From NCBI RefSeq assembly GCF_000297395.2, contig NZ_HF570108.1:4429910-4493909 (forward strand): 64,000 nt of DNA, read 5' to 3'. Below, piece by piece: positions 19,758 through 28,363 of this stretch. The position numbers were made by a program, and so were the translations under genes. The notes under the pieces are model-generated. The model did not search any database. It saw nothing but the letters and a program-made list of their open reading frames with translations, and was not told the DNA's origin. Positions within the stretch are counted from its first letter, which is position 1. Each line of letters starts with the position of its first letter. This DNA is from Micromonospora lupini str. Lupac 08 (GTDB taxonomy: Bacteria; Actinomycetota; Actinomycetes; Mycobacteriales; Micromonosporaceae).

Positions 19758-19771
19758 GTACAACGTTGAAC
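19758..19771. promoter_or_regulatory. Near-palindrome upstream of the kinase operon, possible operator
   Basis: The 14 bases GTACAACGTTGAAC form a palindrome with 12 of 14 positions symmetric. It sits about 75 bases upstream of the kinase ATG, in the 183-base gap after the HsdM-like gene. Its position is right for a regulator binding site controlling the kinase-helicase-methyltransferase operon. No matching second copy was noticed in the window. Confidence 0.3.
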
Positions 19772-19865
19772 TTTCGACGAGGAAGTGTCCGAATGGCGGT
19801 TTGCGCTGCGCCGACGTCGGATACCCGACGCCATCTATGCCGTCTTGCAGACGCCTTCCGTGACC

Positions 19866-21770
19866 TCACTGCGGGTTGTTCGGTCGGATTGACCCACGCG
19901 CCAGTCCGTCAGCGGTGAGTTGCGCGAGCTCCGCCCCCAGCGAGGCGGCCTGCCGGATCGCTGATTCGAAGGCGTCCAAACGCCGAAACGCGTCTCCATG
20001 CGCCCGCTGCTCGTCCAGCGACACCCGCCGCACCTGCGCCCGCCGAATGTCGAACCGCATCGTCCCCGAGAGACTGGACGACTGCTTCTCGTTCGCCGAC
20101 GTGCGCAGCTGACCGGCCAGAAACCACGGATCCAACGCCGCCGGATTGGGTCGCAGCAGGTAGAGGTTGCGCCCCAACAACGCTCCCTCTTCGGTGATGA
20201 CCCGTGGGATGAGCTGCCGCGCAATCATCGGCACCACCACGTCCCCCACCGCGAGGGGGATCTCCTGCCCGAACCGGTCGTCGACCCGTCCGGATGCCTC
20301 CACCCCGGCGAGCACGTCCTGGACGATAAGCACCGGTGGCCCATCCGGTGCGGGTGTGGACGTGCCGGCGCGGACCGGGCCGAGCAGTTGCAGAGCGCCG
20401 GTCTTCGCCAGCTCCCCGACCGTGAGGAAGAGGCCGTCCGCCCCGTCGGGCGCCGGCGTGACCTGCGGTAGCAGCGCCGGCAACTCGCCGACGATGGCGG
20501 CCAGCCGTTCTCTGGTGCGTACCAGATGCTCTCCCGATGCCTCGCCAACGACGGCGGGTTGCCGGCGCGCGGGGGTGAGGTCGACCTCCTCGTCGAGCAG
20601 TTCGATGACCGGGACCGCGCGGGCGAACCCGGCCTCCTCGACGTCGGCGTCCGGGACGGCGGCGAAGGCCCTCCATGCGGCCAGCACGCGCGGCGCGGTG
20701 TCGGCCAAGTCGCCGCCGGCGGCGTCGATCAGCAGCGCCCGCGCCGGTGGCGGCGCGTCGGTGGCGGCGCGTCGCAGCACCCACAGATGCAGGGGTACGC
20801 CGTGTGGCGCCGCCACGCCCGGTGGGAGGGCGATGACGGCGCGCAGGTGGCCTCGGCGCAGCAACTCGCTGCGGATTCGTTTGCCGGCGCGGCGGCTGGC
20901 GACCGTGGGTGGCATCAGCAGGACGGCGTGCCCGCCGACCCGCAGGTGGGCGAGGGCGTGTTGGGCCCAGGCCAGCTCCGGTTCGGTACGGGGTGTGGTG
21001 CCGACGATCCAGCGGGGGTCGTGGCCGAGTTCCTCGTCGCCCCAGTTGGTGGCGCCGAACGGTGGGTGACAGACGACGGCATCGACGGCGCGGCCGGCGA
21101 AGGCGTCGGCGCGCAGTGAGTCCCCCGCGTTCACCTCGCCGGACGCGTCGTGCAGGGCCAGCCACAGGCTCGCGAGTTTGGCCAGGTCAGGGTCGAGTTC
21201 CTGCCCGTACACCGAGGTGCTGCCGGCGCGGACGGCGGCTCGCAGAATGGCGCCGGACCCGGCGGCCGGGTCGAGCGTTGAGCCGCCGCCGACGCTGGCG
21301 AGCCCGATCATCAGGTCGGCGAGGTCGTCGGGAGTGGCGAAGGGGCGACCGGGGCCTGGTGCGGAGAACCGCTGCCACAGCTCGTCGAACGCGCCCTGCG
21401 CGCCCAGCTCGTCGGCGAGGGCGTCGACGTCGGGCAGGAGTGGCGCGAGTTGGGCGTCGACGCTGCCGCTGCGGGAGCCGCGTTGACGGGCCAGCAGCAG
21501 GGCGCCGACGGCGGCGAGGCCGGCGGCCGGGGAGTCGCTGGCTGCGGCGAGACGTCGCCAGAGCCGGTCGGCGGCGGCGAGCTCCGGGAGCTTGCCCTGG
21601 GTGCGTAACCACTGCTCGACCTGGATCAGGTCGAACTCGGGGCTCGCCGTCGACCCGCCCACCGGGGCCGGGAAGTCGGGGTGCCGTTTACGCCAGTTGC
21701 TGACCGCAGCGCGACCGACGCCGGCGAGCCGGGCGATCTCCGCTGCCGTGATGGTCGGGTTCTCCTGCAC
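19866..21770 (-). CDS. HsdM-like N6-adenine methyltransferase with N-terminal helix-turn-helix and altered motif IV
   Basis: The 634-residue product starts at a GTG at 21770. An N-terminal AlpA/MerR-like helix-turn-helix (TAAEIARLAGVGRAAVSNWR) occupies residues 8-27. A methyltransferase core follows, with LDPAAGSGAIL (motif I) at 166-176, the GQELDPDLAKLASLW region, and motif IV as VVCHPPFGATNW around 232-243. Type I HsdM proteins normally have N-PP-(F/Y); here the first position is histidine at residue 235. The C-terminal part (VLIVQDVLAGVEASGR, then a tail with LRTSANEKQSSSLSG) resembles an HsdS-like recognition half. This protein may therefore be a self-contained M plus S fusion or a DNA-binding regulator that has lost catalysis. 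It is transcribed in the same direction as the kinase operon, 183 bases upstream. Confidence 0.85.
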   Translation of the reverse strand: MQENPTITAAEIARLAGVGRAAVSNWRKRHPDFPAPVGGSTASPEFDLIQVEQWLRTQGKLPELAAADRLWRRLAAASDSPAAGLAAVGALLLARQRGSRSGSVDAQLAPLLPDVDALADELGAQGAFDELWQRFSAPGPGRPFATPDDLADLMIGLASVGGGSTLDPAAGSGAILRAAVRAGSTSVYGQELDPDLAKLASLWLALHDASGEVNAGDSLRADAFAGRAVDAVVCHPPFGATNWGDEELGHDPRWIVGTTPRTEPELAWAQHALAHLRVGGHAVLLMPPTVASRRAGKRIRSELLRRGHLRAVIALPPGVAAPHGVPLHLWVLRRAATDAPPPARALLIDAAGGDLADTAPRVLAAWRAFAAVPDADVEEAGFARAVPVIELLDEEVDLTPARRQPAVVGEASGEHLVRTRERLAAIVGELPALLPQVTPAPDGADGLFLTVGELAKTGALQLLGPVRAGTSTPAPDGPPVLIVQDVLAGVEASGRVDDRFGQEIPLAVGDVVVPMIARQLIPRVITEEGALLGRNLYLLRPNPAALDPWFLAGQLRTSANEKQSSSLSGTMRFDIRRAQVRRVSLDEQRAHGDAFRRLDAFESAIRQAASLGAELAQLTADGLARGSIRPNNPQ

Positions 21771-21810
21771 GCCGAAAGTTTCGCACGGCTGTCAAGCACG
21801 AGATTGTCCG

Positions 21811-21839
21811 TTGACAGTGTTGTCGGACGATGCTCTTAT
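21811..21839 (+). promoter_or_regulatory. Sigma-70-type promoter for the DUF4352 lipoprotein gene
   Basis: A perfect -35 TTGACA (21811-21816) is followed after 17 bases by TCTTAT (21834-21839), a fair -10. It lies 33 bases upstream of the lipoprotein ATG, which has a good AGGAGG ribosome site. A second TTGACA in the opposite orientation (complement of 21790-21795) faces the HsdM-like gene, but no good -10 follows it. Confidence 0.5.
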
Positions 21840-21872
21840 TGACCCCGCAACGCTCACTTCAGGAGGACAACG

Positions 21873-22433
21873 ATGCGCAAGACCACGACTCTCGCTCTGC
21901 TCGCCACCGGCCTCATCGCCCTGGGCTGCGGCTCTGGCGCCGCCGACAAGGCGAGCGACTCCAGCAGCGACAACAAGTCGAGCAGCTCCAGCGGGGACGA
22001 AGGCGGCGCCAAGGCCGAGGGGAAGCCGGCGAAGACCGCCAAGATCGGGCAGCCGGCCCGGGACGGGAAGTTCGAGTTCACGGTGAAGTCGTCCAAGTGC
22101 GGCGTCGCCAAGATCGGCACCGACGTGATCGGCGCGAAGGCGCAGGGCCAGTTCTGCCTGGTCACGGTCAACGTGAAGAACATCGGCAAGGAAGCGCAGA
22201 TGTTCGACGGCAGCAGCCAGAAGGCGTACGCGGCCGACGGCACCGAGTACTCCGCCGACACCGGCGCGGCGATCTACGCGAACAAGAACGCCGAGACGTT
22301 CCTCAACGACATCAACCCTGGCAATCAGGTCAGCGGCGTCGTCGTCTTCGACATCCCGAAGAACGTCAAGCTCACCAAGCTCGAGCTGCACGACTCGCCG
22401 TTCTCCGGCGGCGTCGACGTCACCCTCGGCTGA
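21873..22433 (+). CDS. DUF4352-type lipoprotein
   Basis: This 186-residue protein has a signal peptide (MRKTTTLALLATGLIALGC) ending in a lipobox with cysteine at residue 19. A Ser/Asp/Lys-rich linker follows. The folded domain starts near residue 57 (KIGQPARDGKFEFTVKSSKC) and continues with QFCLVTVNVKNIGKEAQMF and GVVVFDIPKNVKLTKLEL. This is the classical DUF4352 pattern of an extracellular immunoglobulin-like domain. The two cysteines in the domain (SSKCG and QFCLV) may form a disulphide. The ATG follows AGGAGG at ideal spacing. It is the first of three exported-protein genes on the plus strand and is followed by a hairpin. Function is unknown. Confidence 0.88.
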   Translation: MRKTTTLALLATGLIALGCGSGAADKASDSSSDNKSSSSSGDEGGAKAEGKPAKTAKIGQPARDGKFEFTVKSSKCGVAKIGTDVIGAKAQGQFCLVTVNVKNIGKEAQMFDGSSQKAYAADGTEYSADTGAAIYANKNAETFLNDINPGNQVSGVVVFDIPKNVKLTKLELHDSPFSGGVDVTLG

Positions 22434-22447
22434 CCTCTCCCCACCGC

Positions 22448-22476
22448 CCGGGGCGGGTCTGCACGATCCGCCCCGG
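22448..22476 (+). terminator. GC-rich hairpin after the lipoprotein gene
   Basis: A perfect 9-base-pair stem (CCGGGGCGG with CCGCCCCGG) encloses an 11-base loop, 15 bases after the stop. There is no T-run, as is common for actinomycete terminators. Confidence 0.6.
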
Positions 22477-22512
22477 CTGTTCACACCCTCCCTGTTCACA
22501 GAAGGAACCCCG

Positions 22513-23013
22513 GTGATGACCGACCTGACCACTCCAGATCCGAACGAGAGTCCCGAGGGTCCAGAGTCGACCGCTGGCGCCTCGGCCAACCCGGAGGTTG
22601 GCGCCTCCAGCGCGAGCACAGCGCCGATCGGCAGGCGTCGCTACCTGATCGTGGCGTCGGCAGTGGTGATTCTGGTGGCTGCGGCCATGAGCACCCTCTT
22701 CCTGATGCAGCGCGATTCGCCGTTGGAGGCGGCCCGACAAACCTGCGGCGCCGGCAGGGAGGACTGGGCGATGCTGGGCGACGACGGTAGGTCCCTCACG
22801 CTGCAGAGCGTCGGCGAGGAGCGAACCGGCCTCAAGCTGGAGCAGTTGCAGTGCTACTGGACCGAGCTGAAAGTGCCCGATGCCGTCATTGCGCAAATCG
22901 AAGGCACGCGTGCGCTGGACGGGCGACAGTCCGGCGAGTGGGAGGACATGCGCGCCTCCTGGATCTACCACCCGGACAGCGGCCTTCAAATGATCATCAC
23001 CCTCTCGGACTGA
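22513..23013 (+). CDS. Single-pass membrane protein of unknown function
   Basis: The frame gives 166 residues. A Pro/Ser-rich cytoplasmic head of about 45 residues is followed by one hydrophobic helix (YLIVASAVVILVAAAMSTLF). The outer domain contains two cysteines (AARQTCGAG, LEQLQCYWTEL) and ends MRASWIYHPDSGLQMIITLSD. Two adjacent candidate starts exist: GTG at 22513 and ATG at 22516. The product does not match a family I recognise. It shares orientation with the flanking exported proteins, and the 3' spacing to the next gene (67 bases) is compatible with one transcript. Confidence 0.75.
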   Translation: MMTDLTTPDPNESPEGPESTAGASANPEVGASSASTAPIGRRRYLIVASAVVILVAAAMSTLFLMQRDSPLEAARQTCGAGREDWAMLGDDGRSLTLQSVGEERTGLKLEQLQCYWTELKVPDAVIAQIEGTRALDGRQSGEWEDMRASWIYHPDSGLQMIITLSD

Positions 23014-23080
23014 CTCCTTGCCCTTCACTGCGGTCCGGCACTCGGCCGTACCGCCGGCCTTCCGCGCCCTGGAGACGACC

Positions 23081-23983
23081 ATGGCCCTCCCTGACCCGTA
23101 CGCCACCCTCCGCTGCTCGGCGCGGGCCGTCCACCTGCGTCGAGCCGTCCGCACCACCGGCGCCCTGCTCACCACCGCCCTGCTAACGACGACGCTCACC
23201 GGCTGCGGTGACGAGCAGCGCCCGACCGCCACGCCGGCGTCCGCATCCCCGAGCGCGTCCGCCTCACCCAGCACGTCGCCGACACCGCCACCGCCCGACC
23301 CGGACGGCGACGGTATCGCCGACCCCAGTGACGCCTACCCCGACGACCCCAAGAACACCCCTCAGCAGCCCCAGGTCAACCTTGAGTGCGACACGGGAAA
23401 CGACTGGGATGCACTGCTCACGGTGCGGCCCGGCAAGGACGGCCGGCCAGATTTCAGCGAGGTATGGGCGGCGAAGCCGACGGCCTGCGACGCCCAGGCG
23501 GAGATCTATCCCGTGACCGATACCGAGAAGGCCGCGCTGAAGACGTCGAAGTACGACGGTGGGAACATCACCACGCTGTACGAGATGTGCGCCGCCGTCG
23601 ACCCTGAGCACCCGTACCTGGAGGCGGACTTTGCCGCCAGCAGCGAGCAGATCCCGGAGATCAACGCAGCCCTCCTCCTCTGTCCCACCTACCCGTACGC
23701 GAAGAAGTGGCGCGAGACGGTAAAGCGCGGGCAGGTCGACGCCGACCTGGCCGCCCAGGGTCGGATCTTCGGTGAGGGCACGTTCCGCGTCGGTAAGGAG
23801 ATCAAGCCCGGCACGTACGTCACCACGGACGTCGACGGCTGCTACTGGGAGCGGCAGAACAGCGCTGGCGACACCATCGACAACTACTTCACCAACAGCG
23901 CCCGGCGCGTGCAGGTGACCATCCGCTCCTCCGACTACGCCTTCAGCTCCCAGAACTGCGGCGAGTGGCGCCCCGCGCGCTGA
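23081..23983 (+). CDS. Lipoprotein with acidic calcium-loop-like repeat
   Basis: The chosen ATG at 23081 (MALPDPYATLRCSARAVHLR) has a GGAGACGACC ribosome site; an upstream reading from 23018 is possible but lacks one. The hydrophobic signal TTGALLTTALLTTTLTGC ends in a lipobox cysteine. A Ser/Pro/Ala linker and then PDPDGDGIADPSDAYPDDP follow, a thrombospondin type-3/dockerin-like Asp-rich calcium loop. The C-terminal domain (FRVGKEIKPGTYVTTDVDG, then CYWERQNSAGDTI) resembles small secreted actinobacterial beta-sandwich domains. It is the last gene before the ATPase cassette. Its role is unknown; a calcium-stabilised cell-surface protein is a reasonable reading. Confidence 0.8.
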   Translation: MALPDPYATLRCSARAVHLRRAVRTTGALLTTALLTTTLTGCGDEQRPTATPASASPSASASPSTSPTPPPPDPDGDGIADPSDAYPDDPKNTPQQPQVNLECDTGNDWDALLTVRPGKDGRPDFSEVWAAKPTACDAQAEIYPVTDTEKAALKTSKYDGGNITTLYEMCAAVDPEHPYLEADFAASSEQIPEINAALLLCPTYPYAKKWRETVKRGQVDADLAAQGRIFGEGTFRVGKEIKPGTYVTTDVDGCYWERQNSAGDTIDNYFTNSARRVQVTIRSSDYAFSSQNCGEWRPAR

Positions 23984-24065
23984 GCCGAAGCACCGACATC
24001 CACCGCTCACCCCGGGCGGGCCGACGAACCGTCGGTCCGCGGACCCCACACGCCTGGAGACGACA

Positions 24066-26519
24066 ATGACCCAGCCTCCGCAGTCCACCGCGCCCCTGAT
24101 CGAGCTGATCTTCGACCGGCTCGCCGCCGCCGCCGACGTACCGACCGAGACCGCCGAACTGGTCCTCGCCGCGCTCACCGGCGAGGCCGACCTGACCGCC
24201 GCCCTCGCCGGCACCCCGACCCGGCTCGACCCCCGCTCCCCCACCGGCGACGATCCAGCGGAACGGATCTGGTTGAAGTCGGTGACCGTGGCCGGGTTCC
24301 GCGGCGTCGGCCCGGAACGCACCCTGCAGATCGACCCCGGCCCGGGCCTCACCCTGCTCGTCGGCCGCAACGGCTCCGGCAAGTCCAGCTTCGCCGAGGC
24401 CGTCGAACTCGCCCTCACCGGCGACAGCGCCCGGTGGGCGGACAAGACAAGCGTCTGGCGTACGGGGTGGCGCAACCTGCACAACCCGGACCCGTGCTGG
24501 GTCGGCGTGGAGCTGCGCGTCGATGGCGTGGCCATGCCGACCCGGGTACACCGTGCCTGGCCGGTCGAGGCCGAGCTGGCCGACGCCGAGGTAACGGTAA
24601 CCAGCGCTCGGGGGCGGCACGCCTGCCTCTCCGAACTGGGCCTGGCCCGGCCGCTGGAGCTGCACCGGCCGTTCCTCACCGCCGCCGAGTTGGGCAAGCT
24701 CGCCGCCGGCTCGCAGAGTCAGCTCTTCGACGCCCTCTTCGCGATCCTCGGGCTGGACGCGCTCACCGACGCCGATCAGCGTCTGCTGCGCGCCGCACGG
24801 CCACACGACACAGCCATCAAGGAGGTACGCGCACGGCGCGCGGCCCTGGTCGACATGCTCGACGGGATCGCCGACGAGCGGGCCCAGCGCACCGCGGCGC
24901 TGCTGCGCGGCCGGGGCACGGTCGATCTCGCGGCGGTGACGGCGATCCTCGATGAGCCGGACGAGGCGACCACCGACCAGGCGGTGCTGCTCTGCCGGGA
25001 ACTCGCCGCCCTCGCTCCCCCACCGGCCGAGGAGGTGACTCGGTTGGCCGGTCAGCTACGGGCGGCGGCTGTCGAGGCCGAGCGATACGACGGCGGCCGG
25101 TCCCGGGCCGCGTTGCGTAGCGCCGAACTGCTCCGTCTCGCCCTCGAACACCACGAGGACGAGGGTGACGGCTCGTGCCCGGTTTGCGCCACCGGCACTC
25201 TCGACGGTGGGTGGCGTGCCGCCGCCGCGCAGACGCTCACCGATCTTCGGCAGCGCAGCGTTGCCGCCCAGACGGCGGGGACCCGGCTGACGGCCCTGCT
25301 CCGGCAGACGCACCACCTGATCGACGACCTCGCGGTGCCCGAGGGCTCCGGGGCGGAGCCACCTGTCGGTGCGCTGCGCGACGCCGTGGCCGCGCTGCGG
25401 CGCGTACCCGGAGAGCCGGCCGAGCTGGCCGACCACCTGGCAGCGTGGTACCCGGCCGTGGTGGCGGCGGCCGACGCGGCCCGCGCGTACGCCGAGGGTT
25501 TTCTGCGGCAGCGTGACACCGGCTGGCGCGCGGCGGCGGCGGACGTGCGGCGGTGGGTGGTCGCCGCCAACGGGCTGCGGGCGCGGGAGGCGACCCTGGC
25601 CCGGTTGAAGGCCGCGCGCGCCTGGCTGAAGAACGCTGGTACGGACATTCGCAACGAGCGGGTCGCGCCGTTCGCCGGGCACTCGCAGCGGATCTGGGCG
25701 CAACTACGCCAAGAGAGCAACATCGAGTTGGGGGCGATGACGCTGGAGGGCGCGAACACCAGGCGGCGGGTCTCCTTTCCGGTCAGCGTCGACGGCGCCG
25801 ACAACGGCACTGCCCTCGGGGTGATGAGCCAGGGTGAGATGCAGGCACTCGGGTTGGCCACTTTCCTGCCGCGCAGTTGCGCGCCGGAGAGCCCGTTCCG
25901 CTTCATCGTGGTCGACGACCCGGTGCAGAGCATGGATCCGTCGAAGGTGGACGGTCTCGCGCGGGTGCTCGCCGCGCTGGCCGAGCAGCGGCAGGTGATC
26001 GTGTTCACCCACGACACGCGACTGCCCGACGCGGTCACTCGGCTCGGTGTCGGCGACGCCCGCGTCATCGAGGTGCACCGCGCGGAGAAGTCCGTGGTGA
26101 CCCTGCGGCCCGGCTCCGATCCGGTGACCCGCTACCTGGACGACGCGCACGCGTTGTCGCGCAACGAGGAGATCCCGGGCGAGGTACGCGGTCCGGTGGT
26201 GGCGGAGCTGTGCCGCTCGGCCGTGGAGGCGGCCTGCCATCGGGTGGTCTGGCGAGTACGGGTGGCCCGGGGCGTCCCGCACGACGACATCGAGGCGGCC
26301 ATCGAGGCGGCGTCGCGACGGCTGGCCACCATCGTCGCGTTGGCACTGTTCGACGACCCCGACCGGGGTGGTGCCGTGCGTAACGAGCTGCTGCGCCGAC
26401 ACGGGCGGCGAGCCGTGGACGCGTACCAGGCGTGCCGGAAAGGCGTGCACGGCGCGTACCTGGCGGACCTGCCCGGACTGGTCGCGGACGCCCGCCTCCT
26501 CGCAACGGCGCTGTGGTGA
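24066..26519 (+). CDS. Rad50/SMC-like AAA ATPase with CPVC hook and helical C-terminal domain
   Basis: The 817-residue protein has an unusual N-terminal helical region of about 65 residues, then an ABC-type ATPase head: LKSVTVAGFRGVG, Walker A LLVGRNGSGKSSF near residue 98, a CPVC motif near residue 371 in the middle of the helical insertion, signature-like SQGEMQALGLATF near 590, and Walker B FIVVDDPVQSMD near 615 followed by FTHDTRL. The CPVC motif matches the zinc hook of Rad50. After the head come about 120 helical residues ending in QACRKGVHGAYLADLPG, reminiscent of the R-x3-6-H of HEPN ribonucleases. The arm is too short for a true Rad50. It overlaps the next gene by four bases (GTGA), so the two are coupled. 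A DNA- or ribosome-sensing defence ATPase is the best inference. Confidence 0.85.
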   Translation: MTQPPQSTAPLIELIFDRLAAAADVPTETAELVLAALTGEADLTAALAGTPTRLDPRSPTGDDPAERIWLKSVTVAGFRGVGPERTLQIDPGPGLTLLVGRNGSGKSSFAEAVELALTGDSARWADKTSVWRTGWRNLHNPDPCWVGVELRVDGVAMPTRVHRAWPVEAELADAEVTVTSARGRHACLSELGLARPLELHRPFLTAAELGKLAAGSQSQLFDALFAILGLDALTDADQRLLRAARPHDTAIKEVRARRAALVDMLDGIADERAQRTAALLRGRGTVDLAAVTAILDEPDEATTDQAVLLCRELAALAPPPAEEVTRLAGQLRAAAVEAERYDGGRSRAALRSAELLRLALEHHEDEGDGSCPVCATGTLDGGWRAAAAQTLTDLRQRSVAAQTAGTRLTALLRQTHHLIDDLAVPEGSGAEPPVGALRDAVAALRRVPGEPAELADHLAAWYPAVVAAADAARAYAEGFLRQRDTGWRAAAADVRRWVVAANGLRAREATLARLKAARAWLKNAGTDIRNERVAPFAGHSQRIWAQLRQESNIELGAMTLEGANTRRRVSFPVSVDGADNGTALGVMSQGEMQALGLATFLPRSCAPESPFRFIVVDDPVQSMDPSKVDGLARVLAALAEQRQVIVFTHDTRLPDAVTRLGVGDARVIEVHRAEKSVVTLRPGSDPVTRYLDDAHALSRNEEIPGEVRGPVVAELCRSAVEAACHRVVWRVRVARGVPHDDIEAAIEAASRRLATIVALALFDDPDRGGAVRNELLRRHGRRAVDAYQACRKGVHGAYLADLPGLVADARLLATALW

Positions 26520-26929
26520 CCGCGCCGACGCCGCAACGCTGCCTGGCGGCGGCCGACCAGCTACTGCGCGGGTCCGGCCTGCTGGGCAGCGCGGCAGTGA
26601 CCGCGGGCTGGTGGCCTCGCGCGTGCGCCTGCCTGATCCGGCTCGCCCTCGAAGGTGGCATCGACGCGTACTGGAGGCGGGTGAAACCGGCCGTGGCGGC
26701 GTGCCGGCAGGGCCGCGCGAAGCAGTTGATGCTGCGTGGCCGGCTCGGACCGGGCACCGAAACCGCCCGGCGGGTGGCGTTCGCCTGGGCGACGCTCTCC
26801 ACCGCCACGCACCACCACTGCTACGAGTTGGGACCCACGGCAGCGGAGCTGCGTCGCCTGCACAGCGAGGTCAGCGCCCTGCTCGAACGACTTCAGCCGA
26901 CCGCCAGCACCACGACCCGGATGGGATGA
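26516..26929 (+). CDS. Small all-helical partner of the ATPase (HEPN-like?)
   Basis: The GTG at 26516 overlaps the ATPase stop, giving a 137-residue protein (VTAPTPQRCLAAADQLL). It is predicted almost entirely helical, with conserved-looking GWWPRACACLIRLALEGG and ARRVAFAWATLSTATHHHCY followed by ELGPTAAELRRL. The triple histidine preceded by arginines could be a HEPN-type R...H site, but the spacing is not canonical. No known family is assigned. Tight coupling to the ATPase means the two almost certainly work as a pair. A longer reading from 26432 would overlap the ATPase heavily and is rejected. Confidence 0.75.
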   Translation: MTAPTPQRCLAAADQLLRGSGLLGSAAVTAGWWPRACACLIRLALEGGIDAYWRRVKPAVAACRQGRAKQLMLRGRLGPGTETARRVAFAWATLSTATHHHCYELGPTAAELRRLHSEVSALLERLQPTASTTTRMG

Positions 26930-27117
26930 GCCGCCTACCGCACGAGTGCGTGCTTGTCGCGCACGCAAGAACAGGAAGGAAGTCTCCGTTCATGGTCATG
27001 TGATACCCGCATTATTTGGTGCAGATCATCCTTTGTGCGGGTTGGCCCGACGGGGCATCAGTATCGATCACGGTCAAATAATGTCTGCCTCCTCAATTCA
27101 ATACGAGGAGGACGTGG

Positions 27118-28353
27118 ATGTCCACAATGCGGGGGGCTGCCGTCATCGCGGCGACCTTGATGGCAACGACTGGAATGCTGAGCAGCCCGGCCGCGGCCGA
27201 TCCGCCTCGGTTGACGAACCAGCAGATTGCGGCCATGTCGCCAAGCGAGCAAGGCGTTCTGCTACAGCCACTGCGGGATATCGCGGATGCGGCCGCTTCG
27301 GTCGGTGCCGGGTCTCACAACGGCGTCTTCTCCGGGCTTGAGCTGGATGGGACGACCGGAACGGTCAAGATTTATCTGACGGATCCCGGCGCCGCGAAGA
27401 GCTTCCTTGCTGCGGTGAGGAAGACCGATCCGACGATCGAAGCCGACCGGATCGAGCTGAAGCAGGGGCGTCACACTCTGCGCGAGTTGAAGTCGGCGGG
27501 TGAACGACTCATCAACGAGCAGCAGCGTACGGACCTGTCGATCGAGAGCGTGGCGGTCCCCGCCGACGGCAGTGGTCTGACGGTTCGTGCCCGGGATGTC
27601 GTACGCGTTGCGGAGGCGTTGACACCGTCCGCCGTCGCTCGGCGGCCCGTCGCCGAACTCGTCGGCGTTCCTACCGTCGTCGAGCCGGCTCCCGCGACAG
27701 CCGACGTGTCGCGACGGCGGGACACCCCTCAGTGGATCTCCGGCGCAGCCCTGACCAGGCCCGGAACAACGCAGAGCCAGGGATACGACTGCTCGTCCGG
27801 GCTGCCTGCCCGCCGGAACTCCGACGGGCGGTCCTTCCTCATCACGGCTGCGCATTGCTTCGCCAACAGCGTGACGGTCTACACCGGGTGGGAGGGCGGT
27901 GGACGCAACAAGATCGGAGTTACCACCGCCCGATCCGACTACTACGACGCGGTGGCAATCGACACCTCCTCCACGGGCACGACAGCGAGCCGGACGTGGG
28001 ACGGAAAGCCGGGCAACTACACGGTCAACGACGTGACCAGTTCTGCTCTCTCCTACGCTGGGGACTGGGTCTGCCACACGGGCTATGTCTCCGGTGTCGT
28101 GTGCGGCGTCCAGGTGACCAAGAGCTGGCTCACCTGGGTGGGGTCCAATGGCATCACTCACGGCGGCGTCGAGGGCCAGCAACGCGACGGCCTCCAGGCG
28201 GTTCGAGGCGGTGACAGTGGAGGACTTGTGTTCAACGTCAGTGCCAACGTTCGTCAGGCTCGCGGGATCGCGAGCGCGGGTAACGGCACGATGATGAGGT
28301 GGACGGAGGCGCCGGCCATCTTCAACGTCTTCGGAATGTCACTCGCGCCCTGA
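27118..28353 (+). CDS. Secreted trypsin-like (S1, alpha-lytic type) serine protease with pro-region
   Basis: This 411-residue protein has a signal peptide (MSTMRGAAVIAATLMATTG, cleavage after PAAA). A pro-region of roughly 170 residues follows, and the mature domain starts around DTPQWISGAALTRPG. The catalytic triad is visible: His in LITAAHCF near residue 246, Asp in YYDAVAID near 276 and Ser in GGDSGGLVF near 367. Four cysteines in the mature part (DCSSG, AHCF, WVCHTG, VVCGVQ) suggest two disulphides. The ATG follows GAGGAG at good spacing. It would be exported and self-activating by removal of the pro-region. It marks the start of the ordinary chromosomal part of the window. Confidence 0.88.
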   Translation: MSTMRGAAVIAATLMATTGMLSSPAAADPPRLTNQQIAAMSPSEQGVLLQPLRDIADAAASVGAGSHNGVFSGLELDGTTGTVKIYLTDPGAAKSFLAAVRKTDPTIEADRIELKQGRHTLRELKSAGERLINEQQRTDLSIESVAVPADGSGLTVRARDVVRVAEALTPSAVARRPVAELVGVPTVVEPAPATADVSRRRDTPQWISGAALTRPGTTQSQGYDCSSGLPARRNSDGRSFLITAAHCFANSVTVYTGWEGGGRNKIGVTTARSDYYDAVAIDTSSTGTTASRTWDGKPGNYTVNDVTSSALSYAGDWVCHTGYVSGVVCGVQVTKSWLTWVGSNGITHGGVEGQQRDGLQAVRGGDSGGLVFNVSANVRQARGIASAGNGTMMRWTEAPAIFNVFGMSLAP

Positions 28354-28363
28354 CTCTGACATC

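Noticed and set aside
10887..21770. Complete DISARM or complete BREX/Pgl system
   Set aside because: No drmA, drmB, drmC, pglZ, brxC or brxB gene is adjacent; only the helicase and methylase components resemble those systems.
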